From NCBI GenBank assembly GCA_002254745.1, contig NJED01000044.1:1-5578 (forward strand): a DNA stretch of 5,578 nucleotides, given 5' to 3'. Both the position numbers and the translations under genes were made by a program. The stretch is from Desulfurococcales archaeon ex4484_217_1. Its GTDB lineage: Archaea; Thermoproteota; Thermoprotei_A; EX4484-217-1. Under the pieces are notes generated by a model. The model searched no databases. It was not told where the DNA came from and saw only the letters and a program-made list of their open reading frames with translations. Positions 1-4,225 of this stretch are shown in pieces (positions within the stretch are counted from its first letter, which is position 1; every line of letters begins with the position of its first letter).

Positions 1-85
1 TTTTTCTCTCTTTCCAAAATTTCAATATCTTTTCTTCGATTTCTAAGGGCCTATACTGCTTCTCCACTTGGCCAACAGTACCCAT
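1..85 (-). CDS. ileS: Class I aminoacyl-tRNA synthetase, probably isoleucyl-tRNA synthetase (N-terminus only, runs off the window)
   Basis: An ATG at 85 on the minus strand opens 28 codons to the window edge. They read MGTVGQVEKQYRPLEIEEK and then ILKFWKERK. A short basic lead followed by Y-x-P-L-x-I-E-E-x-[IV]-L-x-F-W is the usual beginning of the editing class I synthetases for Ile, Val and Leu. The KILKFW form, without the Q of the KWQ.FW seen in Val and Leu enzymes, favours IleRS. Such enzymes charge tRNA in the cytoplasm and are normally about 1,000 residues, so only the extreme N-terminus is visible and the HIGH and KMSKS motifs lie outside. The start is supported by GGGTG five bases upstream (91-95). 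The 84-codon gene ends 70 bp upstream on the same strand, so the two may be co-transcribed, although a box A in the gap suggests a separate promoter. Substrate identity is inferred. Confidence 0.6.
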   Translation of the reverse strand, partial: MGTVGQVEKQYRPLEIEEKILKFWKERK

Positions 86-138
86 TTGAACACCCTTTAA
101 AACCAAATAAGACTTAAATTCACTCTCAATAAAACGCC

Positions 139-147
139 CTTTAAACT
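139..147 (-). promoter_or_regulatory. Possible box A for the aminoacyl-tRNA synthetase gene
   Basis: On the minus strand this reads AGTTTAAAG, a good match to the archaeal TATA element. It lies in the gap between the 84-codon gene and the synthetase. Transcription would start about 25 bases downstream (near 117), giving a leader of about 30 bases containing the GGGTG site. The region is generally AT-rich, so chance is possible. Confidence 0.3.
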
Positions 148-155
148 TTTAACTT

Positions 156-410
156 TTATCTTCTATGGGATGGAATAATTTTTTCTACAACATCTACTTT
201 AACCTTTAACTTAAAGTTCTCCTCAATACTTTTCTTAACCGCTTCAGGGTCTTTATCAAAGTTAAGAATTTCTAAATATCGGAACTCAGGGACAACAATA
301 CTCTTATGTACAATAACGTTTCTTCTCCCAAAACTTTTCTCCAAATACTCTTTAACTTCATTAAACGCTTTCTCATCGAAAACGGTAAAGTATAGTCTAA
401 GTACTTTCAT
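156..410 (-). CDS. Conserved-looking small protein of unknown function (84 aa), upstream of the aminoacyl-tRNA synthetase
   Basis: I do not recognise this gene. The start at 410 is supported by AGGTGA seven bases upstream (417-422 on the plus strand), one of the best ribosome sites in the window. The residue pattern suggests strand 2-9, helix 12-26, strand 30-39, strand 44-50, helix 53-65 and strand 68-78. This is a beta-alpha-beta-beta-alpha-beta order compatible with a small ferredoxin-like fold. There is no signal peptide, membrane segment or cysteine motif, so it is probably a soluble cytoplasmic protein. It is basic at its end (SHRR). It precedes the probable ileS by 70 bp on the same strand, so a role linked to translation or RNA is possible, but this is only context. 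Confidence 0.75.
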   Translation of the reverse strand: MKVLRLYFTVFDEKAFNEVKEYLEKSFGRRNVIVHKSIVVPEFRYLEILNFDKDPEAVKKSIEENFKLKVKVDVVEKIIPSHRR

Positions 411-591
411 GCTATTTCACCTATTTGTTACTGCAAAAATAATATTAATTAGCAGTTATACATATCTTTTAAGACACATCGGACCCATAGTACTACTAAT
501 TTTGTCAATGATTATGCTTGCTTTATCAATAACCTTATTTGCTTGGTTTATTATGTCAGAAGCTAATTTAAGCGAAATATTACGCATATAG
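409..591 (+). CDS. Doubtful small hydrophobic ORF (60 aa)
   Basis: This open frame would encode a very hydrophobic peptide with one clear membrane segment (about residues 25-48, IGPIVLLILSMIMLALSITL) and a weaker one before it. Its ATG overlaps the start of the opposite-strand 84-codon gene and has no GGTG-type site, and no promoter fits it. The probable promoter and leader of that divergent gene lie inside it. A shorter product from the ATG at 508 is possible but also lacks a ribosome site. It could be a remnant of a membrane-protein gene or simply a chance frame. Confidence 0.18.
   Translation: MLFHLFVTAKIILISSYTYLLRHIGPIVLLILSMIMLALSITLFAWFIMSEANLSEILRI
464..473 (-). promoter_or_regulatory. 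Possible box A for the 84-codon gene
   Basis: The minus strand reads CTTAAAAGAT here, a TATA-like element. It predicts a start of transcription near 443 and a leader of about 30 bases carrying the AGGTGA site of the 84-codon gene. It lies inside the doubtful plus-strand hydrophobic frame at 409-591, which weakens that frame as a gene. Confidence 0.35.
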
Positions 592-649
592 TAATCTCAG
601 ACCCTCGTTTTCTTCACAGCTCTGTACTCGGCAAACTCATCATCGACTC
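592..649 (-). ncRNA. C/D box sRNA (2'-O-methylation guide), candidate
   Basis: On the minus strand the parts occur in the canonical order. Box C is ATGATGA (643-637), followed by a 12-nt guide GTTTGCCGAGTA (636-625). D' is CAGA (624-621), a one-base variant of CTGA, followed by a 4-nt spacer. C' is TGAAGA (616-611), a one-base variant of TGATGA. A 10-nt guide AAACGAGGGT (610-601) and box D CTGA (600-597) complete it. Total length of about 55-60 nt, guides of 10-12 nt and short flanks are typical of archaeal C/D RNAs that assemble with L7Ae, Nop5 and fibrillarin. The D' guide predicts a target 5'-UACUCGGCAAAC. From memory this resembles the conserved archaeal 23S rRNA segment with ACUCGGCAAA shortly before CCCCGUA. 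By the D+5 rule the methylated base would be the C of UACU[C]GG. The other guide predicts target ACCC[U]CGUUU, for which I recall no site. A box A lies about 26 bases upstream of the presumed 5' end. Confidence 0.7.
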
Positions 650-671
650 AGTATAGTTTATGCTACTGGAA

Positions 672-681
672 AGTTTAAACT
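672..681 (-). promoter_or_regulatory. Box A promoter of the C/D box sRNA
   Basis: The sequence contains the palindrome GTTTAAAC (673-680). Its centre is about 27 bases upstream of the presumed 5' end of the sRNA on the minus strand, the standard distance from box A to the transcription start in archaea. Because it is palindromic it could in principle also serve the plus strand, but a second element at 691-698 is better placed for that. Confidence 0.5.
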
Positions 682-684
682 TAA

Positions 685-698
685 CCGTAACTTAAAAA
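685..698 (+). promoter_or_regulatory. Box A/BRE promoter of the lysine-rich small gene and perhaps the SPOUT gene
   Basis: CCGTAA followed by CTTAAAAA fits a crenarchaeal BRE plus TATA element. The predicted transcription start is near 720, just before the GGTGA site at 726-730 that precedes the GTG start at 737. The same transcript could continue into the SPOUT methyltransferase gene. Confidence 0.45.
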
Positions 699-736
699 TG
701 ATAACAGAGAACAGTAAAGTAGTTAGGTGACAATAC

Positions 737-841
737 GTGGGTGGAAGGCAAAAAACAACACTCTTCATGGGTATAGGTGAAACATCTAAGGAGCAAGAAA
801 AGGGTAAGGAGAAGAAGAAAGGTAAGAAGAAAAAGAAATAA
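737..841 (+). CDS. Lysine-rich small protein (34 aa), possibly a truncated ribosomal protein S25e
   Basis: A GTG start at 737 lies six bases after GGTGA (726-730), with a box A at a fitting distance upstream, so translation signals are good. The product begins MGGRQKTTLFMGIGETSKEQ and ends in a tract rich in Lys and Glu (KEKKKGKKKKK). The first ten residues resemble the MGGKKKPTLS-type beginning I recall for crenarchaeal small-subunit protein S25e, whose N-terminal tail is also lysine-rich. The winged-helix body of S25e (about 70 residues) is absent: the frame stops at 839 and neither other frame continues it. It may therefore be an S25e gene cut off after its basic tail, or an independent tiny basic protein that binds RNA. 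The internal ATG at 767 is an alternative start but has a weaker site. It lies 31 bp before the SPOUT gene. Confidence 0.5.
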   Translation: MGGRQKTTLFMGIGETSKEQEKGKEKKKGKKKKK

Positions 842-872
842 GGCGCTATGTAGACGAAAATAATGTAGATAA

Positions 873-1640
873 GTGGGGATCATTGCTAGAGCTGCTGCTA
901 TGCACAGAGTAGATGAGATAATAGTTTACAATGACAGACCGGAAGCACTTCGTGAAACCAAAATAATTGTAGATGTGCTAAAATATTTGAGAACCCCACA
1001 GTATTTAAGAAAGAAAATCATACCCTTGAAGAAAACGTTGAAATATGCTGGAATTTTGCCCCCACTTCAAACACCTAATCACCCGCAGCAAGTTATGCTC
1101 AGGCAAGGTGAAATTAGAGAGGGGCTTATTGAAAAGCTAGGGAGGAAATATGCGCAAGTTAATGTAGGTGCGAAAAAGCTGGTAAAAGTAAAGCGTAGGG
1201 AAAACATTAAAGTTGGTGATATAGTTTATGTTAGAATACTAGATGAAAGCTCATTCTTAGGTGAAATCGTTGACAAAAACAGTGTAAAGTATTATTTATG
1301 CTTCAAGATCTCTACATGTAGTAGCTTTAAAGAACTGTTCAAGAGAAAGTGGGATTTCAAAATAGCGACTTCTAAGTATGGAAGGAAAGTAAATGAAGTT
1401 TTAGACTTAATTAAGAAGATTATTTCGAGAAAAAGTAAAGTACTAATCGCATTTGGTGCACCTAAAGAAGGTCTATATAAGATAGCTTCAAGGCACGGAT
1501 TAAATGTTGAGAAAATATTTGACATTGTAATTAACACCATACCTTACCAGGGAATTCAAGTAATTAGGACTGAAGAAGCCATTCACGCAACCTTGGAACT
1601 TATATCTCTCTTAGAAGCAAGTTCTGCTAATTTAGTTTAG
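873..1640 (+). CDS. SPOUT-class RNA methyltransferase (COG2106 / SPOUT1-CENP-32 family), N-terminally short
   Basis: The product (255 aa from GTG at 873) matches the archaeal family that usually sits just before the L3 gene. Eukaryotic relatives are RNA uridine methyltransferases acting on large rRNA. Visible parts are GIIARAAAMHRVDEIIVY (2-19), the segment LKYLRTPQYLRKKIIPL (36-52), the YAGILPPLQTPNHP turn (58-71), an OB-like beta insert (about 73-145), and the C-terminal trefoil knot. The knot includes VLIAFGAPKEGL (190-201) and NTIPYQGIQVIRTEEA (221-236), the SAM-binding loops, and a final helix. The usual IP.QG motif has Tyr where Gly is common. The family normally begins with about 25 more residues forming the first strand (an IAIPSSL-like segment). 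Here an in-frame TAA (870-872) directly precedes the GTG, there is no GGTG site, and no other frame supplies that segment. The gene may be truncated at its 5' end or translated from a transcript of the small gene upstream. The knot itself looks intact. Confidence 0.85.
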   Translation: MGIIARAAAMHRVDEIIVYNDRPEALRETKIIVDVLKYLRTPQYLRKKIIPLKKTLKYAGILPPLQTPNHPQQVMLRQGEIREGLIEKLGRKYAQVNVGAKKLVKVKRRENIKVGDIVYVRILDESSFLGEIVDKNSVKYYLCFKISTCSSFKELFKRKWDFKIATSKYGRKVNEVLDLIKKIISRKSKVLIAFGAPKEGLYKIASRHGLNVEKIFDIVINTIPYQGIQVIRTEEAIHATLELISLLEASSANLV

Positions 1641-1649
1641 TTAAGCAGC

Positions 1650-1690
1650 TTTTCTCATAAAATCTTCTTAACAATTTCCTATTTTTCAAA
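1650..1690 (+). terminator. T-rich stretch after the SPOUT gene, possible archaeal terminator
   Basis: Starting about 10 bp past the SPOUT stop codon are several short pyrimidine runs (CTTTTCTC, TCTTCTT, and TTTTT at 1682-1686). Archaeal RNA polymerase terminates at such T-rich tracts without a hairpin. No strong single run is present, so support is modest. Confidence 0.3.
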
Positions 1691-1739
1691 ATTTGAAACC
1701 CCATAAGTTTCAGCTGAAAGTTACACCTTTCAGACTTAA

Positions 1740-2102
1740 ACGAGGTCCCAAAATCTCCTCGTAAAATACGGGCTTTTAGACTATAAAGAGAAAGGAATAA
1801 AGAAGCATCTTCAAGTAGCAAAACCAGAGGAACGTATTGGACTTAGTGAGGCAACATATATAAAAACACCACCAGAATCGGTCAGATATGTATCTCGTAC
1901 TTATGGTTAAAGAATTCTTAACTCCTAATGAATGGAGAGAATTATTGATTAATGCTGTGTTGAAAGATATGGTAAAGATGCATAAGGTTTATACTTTTGC
2001 ATTAGAAGCCCAGCTTTCAGAAGGTTTATTAAAGAAGCATTAGCTCTTCCCAAGGATTTCTTCGAATACTAAGAATACGGAATATATGACGGAAAGAAAT
2101 AA
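1740..2102 (+). pseudogene. Decayed gene of unknown function in three overlapping frames
   Basis: No single frame is convincing, but three protein-like stretches follow one another. One ends at the TAA at 1908 and contains DYKEKGIKKHLQVAKPEER and TYIKTPPESVRYVSRTYG. The second (1888-2043) contains KEFLTPNEWRELLINAV and VYTFALEAQLSEG. The third contains FIKEALALPKDFFEY, then TAA at 2070, then EYGIYDGKK to a stop at 2100. Joining them needs two frame changes and one stop reverted, giving a soluble protein of roughly 115 residues rich in charged helices. I do not recognise the family. The alternative is that only the middle frame (51 codons from ATG 1888) is a living gene: a TATA element lies about 26 bases before its ATG, as in leaderless crenarchaeal genes. 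The stretch lies where the SPOUT gene would normally be directly followed by L3. Confidence 0.35.
1855..1867 (+). promoter_or_regulatory. TATA box in leaderless configuration before the 51-codon frame at 1888
   Basis: CATATATAAAAAC is a very good box A. Its centre is about 26-27 bases before the ATG at 1888, so transcription would begin at or next to the start codon. It also falls inside the protein-like frame encoding ATYIKT, so it may be coincidental. Confidence 0.35.
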
Positions 2103-2168
2103 TGCTCAAAATTGCTACGTATCTACTTTATTCTGTAAAGATTCATACTCTTATTTCGTTAAAGTAAA

Positions 2169-2180
2169 ATGTTAAATACT
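2169..2180 (+). promoter_or_regulatory. Possible box A upstream of the ICMT-like pseudogene
   Basis: ATGTTAAATACT in the otherwise empty gap at 2103-2215 is TATA-like and would give a start near 2200, about 16 bases before the ATG at 2216. No GGTG site follows, only a weak GAGG. I see nothing else in this gap. Confidence 0.22.
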
Positions 2181-2494
2181 GCGAAAAGCTAATATGAGGA
2201 AAACTGTTATGATGCATGAAAAAACATAATTCACAAATAGGACATATTATGTATATTATATTGTATTGTTCGCTGATTATAATTTGCTTCTTTTATAGCC
2301 AAGCATATTTGAAACCATTCTTATACCTTGGGTTGGTAATTTTGGTGCTTGGGATTGTTTTCGTAATATGGACAAGTCTATCGCGTAGAAAAGGATGTAT
2401 ATTAGCTTAAAAAGTATTTGCAAGGAAAACCTTATAAAAAGCGGGCCTTATGCCTTTGTTCGACATCCTGAATTCTTAGGGCATATATTGATAG

Positions 2495-2499
2495 TGGTT
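2495..2499 (+). repeat. Left target-site duplication TGGTT
   Basis: TGGTT directly precedes the insertion and is repeated at 2764-2768. Deleting one repeat plus the insertion (269 bp) rejoins GTG GTT to CTA ATA TCG in one open frame. Confidence 0.65.
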
Positions 2500-2551
2500 G
2501 CCCGTGCATGGTATTTAGGTTGTTTTCGATGTTTTGGTAGCCTGCACGGGC
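2500..2551 (+). repeat. Left-end hairpin of the insertion (9-bp stem)
   Basis: GCCCGTGCA pairs perfectly with TGCACGGGC across 34 bases. The outer base coincides with the left end of the insertion. GCCCGTG recurs at 2655-2661 inside the element. Confidence 0.65.
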
Positions 2552-2575
2552 TTCTCCCTCAGCTACCTCATCTCC

Positions 2576-2672
2576 ATCGGTGGTTCATCGGTGGGCTGCA
2601 TTGGCCGCCACCGCTTAGGCGGTCTTACGGGATTGCGCCGTCATCGGGCGTGAAGCCCGTGATAGCTTCACC
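2576..2672 (+). repeat. GC-rich core with successive small hairpins and a tandem repeat
   Basis: ATCGGTGG occurs twice 11 bases apart (2576-2583 and 2587-2594). CGGTGG (2578-2583) can pair with CCACCG (2608-2613). ACCGC-TTAG-GCGGT (2610-2623) is a perfect small hairpin. CGGGC-GTGAA-GCCCG (2645-2659) and the competing GTGAAGC/GCTTCAC (2650-2656 with 2665-2671) are mutually exclusive stems. Such density is unusual for this AT-rich DNA and suggests a structured RNA or a transposon end. Confidence 0.5.
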
Positions 2673-2709
2673 ACCCATAATTGTAGAAGAATGATTTAAA
2701 CATAGCATT

Positions 2710-2763
2710 ACCCGGAGCCTCCAAAACACCCCAAGCACTCAAACAAGCGAATAGTCTCCGGGT
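2710..2763 (+). repeat. Right-end hairpin of the insertion (8-bp stem)
   Basis: ACCCGGAG pairs perfectly with CTCCGGGT across 38 bases. The outer base coincides with the right end of the insertion, and the size matches the left hairpin (54 versus 52 bases). Confidence 0.6.
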
Positions 2764-2768
2764 TGGTT
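2764..2768 (+). repeat. Right target-site duplication TGGTT
   Basis: Second copy of TGGTT, immediately after the right hairpin. The host reading frame resumes with CTA at 2769. Confidence 0.65.
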
Positions 2769-3120
2769 CTAATATCGCAGCACTGGATTAGCTTATTCAT
2801 TGGTGTAATGTTAATTATTTTACTATACATTGCTATGCTAGATGAGGAAAAGAAGAACATAGAAAAGTTTGGTGTTGCATACGGAAGATTATATGAAAAA
2901 GTTCCAAGAATAAATTTGCTAGCTGGAATTATAAGATAAATGTGCTGCAAAAGAAGAAAGTACAATGTAAATGATAATTAAGACGCGCACTTGAGCTCCC
3001 TACAACACTTTGTACCTTATCGTTTAATAGCGGGTGCATGGCTATACTTCGCTCTTCCTAAACTGTATTACTTCTTTTGCTAATTCCTCATGTTCATAAA
3101 CGGTTATGTTCAATAAATTA

Positions 3121-3146
3121 ATAGAGTTTGGAAGCATAAACTCTAT
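3121..3146. repeat. 9-bp inverted repeat upstream of L3
   Basis: ATAGAGTTT (3121-3129) and AAACTCTAT (3138-3146) are perfect inverted repeats with an 8-base loop. The right arm overlaps the probable box A of L3, so it could be an operator. If a start further upstream is used, it would form a hairpin in the leader. The preceding 2940-3120 shows nothing I can support. Confidence 0.4.
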
Positions 3147-3150
3147 AAAC
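3141..3150 (+). promoter_or_regulatory. Box A promoter of the L3-L4-L23 operon
   Basis: CTCTATAAAC contains a TATA-like core, predicting transcription from about 3172 and a leader of about 26 bases holding the GGTG site. It is the best-placed element between the pseudogene and L3, so the ribosomal operon probably has its own promoter rather than relying on the SPOUT gene. Confidence 0.45.
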
Positions 3151-3197
3151 TAGTAGTGTATTGATTAACCATCTGACCTAGGGTAAGGTGTTGAACT

Positions 3198-4223
3198 ATG
3201 GGTGCAAGGAAGAAGCATGCGCCAAGAAGAGGAAGCTTAGGGGTTAGGCCGAGGAAGAGAGCTGCTAGAATAGTTCCTAAAATAAGGTCCTGGCCTGACC
3301 CGGATCTACCCCAGCCTAGATTACTAGCTTTTGCAGCTTACAAGGCAGGTATGACACATGTACTTATGATCGATGATAGACCACACAGTTTAACTCATGG
3401 TATGGAAGTTTTTAAACCAGTAACTATTCTTGAAGCTCCTCCACTTTACATTTTAGGTTTAAGAGCTTACACTGTACATCCTGTTAAAGGTATGCTTACA
3501 TTTACTGAAGCATGGGTTTCGCCACCTAAAGAAGTTGAAGTTTATAGGAAAATACCTACATTGCCTGAAACATTAGATCCTGAGCCTAAACTCAAGATCG
3601 TTGAAGAGAATTTAGACAGAATAGTAGACTTAAGAGTTATTGCTGCAACACAGCCTAAACTTGCAGGGGGTTTATCTAAGAAGAAACCTGATTTAATAGA
3701 GATAAGGATTGGCGGTGGAACACTTCAGGACAGATTAAAGTATGCTATGGAAATCCTAGGCAAGACTGTTCATCCTAAGGAAGTTTTCGAAGAAGGTATG
3801 TTCATTGACGTTATAGGTGTAACTAAGGGTCATGGATTCCAAGGGGTTGTTAAGAGATTTGGTGTTAAAGAGCTTCCAAGATGGCATAAACATAGAAAGG
3901 GGAGCAGAAGATTAGGTTCTAGAAGCCCAGGAATAGGAACAATAAGTCCTGTACCTCAAGCTGGTCAAATGGGATTCCATAGGAGAACGGAGTATAATAA
4001 GAGGATATTGAAGATAGGAGATAATGGCTTAGAAGTTACGCCTAAAGGTGGCTTCATAAACTATGGTATTGTTAAAGGACCATATATTATGCTTGAAGGC
4101 TCAGTTATGGGTCCAAGGAAAAGAATAATTATTCTTAGATACCCTGTAAGACCGCCACCATACATTCCGGAGTATCCACCGAAAATAGTTTACATTAGCC
4201 TTGAAAGTAAGCAAGGTGTTTAG
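3198..4223 (+). CDS. rpl3: Large-subunit ribosomal protein L3 (uL3)
   Basis: The product (341 aa) has the normal length of archaeal L3. It begins MGARKKHAPRRGSLGVRPRK, the family's basic start, then AYKAGMTHVLMIDD (47-60), a beta-barrel core, and FIDVIGVTKGHGFQGVVKRF (202-221). The long loop that reaches the peptidyl-transferase centre follows, with PRWHKHRKGSRRLGSRSPG (227-245) and PVPQAGQMGFHRRTEYNKRI (251-270). L3 binds 23S rRNA early in 50S assembly. The ATG at 3198 is preceded by AAGGTG with seven bases between. It is the first gene of an operon with L4 and L23; the stop at 4221 lies two bases before the L4 start. All key segments are present, with no lesion. Confidence 0.97.
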   Translation: MGARKKHAPRRGSLGVRPRKRAARIVPKIRSWPDPDLPQPRLLAFAAYKAGMTHVLMIDDRPHSLTHGMEVFKPVTILEAPPLYILGLRAYTVHPVKGMLTFTEAWVSPPKEVEVYRKIPTLPETLDPEPKLKIVEENLDRIVDLRVIAATQPKLAGGLSKKKPDLIEIRIGGGTLQDRLKYAMEILGKTVHPKEVFEEGMFIDVIGVTKGHGFQGVVKRFGVKELPRWHKHRKGSRRLGSRSPGIGTISPVPQAGQMGFHRRTEYNKRILKIGDNGLEVTPKGGFINYGIVKGPYIMLEGSVMGPRKRIIILRYPVRPPPYIPEYPPKIVYISLESKQGV

Positions 4224-4225
4224 AA

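Larger units (their letters stand above)
2500..2763 (+). mobile_element. 264-bp non-autonomous insertion element with a hairpin at each end
   Basis: The stretch interrupts the ICMT-like gene between two membrane segments. It has about 53% G+C overall and about 64% in 2541-2660, far above the AT-rich surroundings. It is flanked by TGGTT repeats. Its first base is the outer base of a 9-bp stem (GCCCGTGCA 2500-2508 with TGCACGGGC 2543-2551). Its last base is the outer base of an 8-bp stem (ACCCGGAG 2710-2717 with CTCCGGGT 2756-2763). The outer bases of the two ends (GCCCG and, reversed, ACCCG) are also nearly inverted repeats. No complete transposase fits. The only forward frame, which enters from the host gene and stops at 2692-2694, ends with GVKPVIASPPIIVEE, possibly the tail of a transposase-associated gene but unconvincing. 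A MITE or PATE-like derivative, or the right end of an IS200/IS605-type element, are the alternatives. Confidence 0.6.
2216..2939 (+). pseudogene. Isoprenylcysteine carboxyl methyltransferase-like membrane protein (ICMT/PEMT superfamily), broken by a frameshift and an insertion
   Basis: Three pieces make one membrane protein. Piece 1 (from ATG 2216) has a short cytoplasmic lead and two membrane segments (about residues 10-29 and 34-52), ending IVFVIWTSLSRRK before a stop at 2408. Piece 2, in another frame from about 2395, carries the family signature NLIKSGPYAFVRHPEFLGHI, then LIVV, up to 2499. Piece 3 (2769-2939, a third frame) reads LISQHWISLFIGVMLIILLY and then DEEKKNIEKFGVAYGRLYEK, VPRIN. 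That is the last membrane segments plus the EE...FG..Y...VPR tail used for S-adenosylmethionine and substrate binding in this family. The restored protein is about 150 residues with four or more membrane segments, normal for the short prokaryotic members. These enzymes methylate small or lipid-like substrates; the substrate here cannot be told. Lesions are a -1 type frame change near the A-run at 2390-2394 and the 264-bp insertion at 2500. Restoring both gives a complete protein. Confidence 0.8.

Noticed and set aside
692..883. Minus-strand open frame of 63 codons rich in Leu and Phe
   Set aside because: It is the reverse of the lysine-rich coding tract (AAG and AAA read as CTT and TTT), with no ribosome site. 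The plus-strand small gene has promoter and GGTGA support.
1292..1540. Minus-strand open frame of 82 codons
   Set aside because: It lies wholly inside the SPOUT methyltransferase gene, whose sequence is clearly recognisable on the other strand.
1700..1745. CRISPR-like repeat unit (GTTTCAGCTGAAAG and TTTCAG motifs)
   Set aside because: It occurs once only, with no regularly spaced copies in the window, so there is no array.
1627..1821. Minus-strand open frame of 64 codons
   Set aside because: It has no ribosome site or promoter, overlaps the SPOUT end and resembles no family. The plus strand has better protein-like pieces in the same stretch.
2209..2250. C box-like ATGATGC as a second C/D sRNA
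   Set aside because: The box is imperfect and no D, D' or C' boxes follow at proper spacing.
2395..2694. Single 99-codon plus-strand protein
   Set aside because: Only its first part is family-like (GPYAFVRHPEF). The rest is read-through of the GC-rich insertion and should not be annotated as a natural protein.
2496..2765. Alternative target duplication GGTTG (2496-2500 and 2761-2765)
   Set aside because: Excision at that repeat would leave the host gene out of frame with an early stop and would cut through the hairpin ends. TGGTT restores the frame and fits both hairpins.
2708..2965. Minus-strand open frame of 85 codons
   Set aside because: It runs through the right end of the insertion and antisense to the C-terminal part of the ICMT-like gene, which carries the recognisable EE...FG..Y...VPR signature.
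3042..3137. Minus-strand 31-codon frame beginning MLPNSINLLNITVYEHEEL
   Set aside because: It looks slightly like part of a PIN-type toxin, but is too short, lacks a ribosome site, and its ATG falls in the loop of the inverted repeat before L3. Possibly a relic; not supportable.
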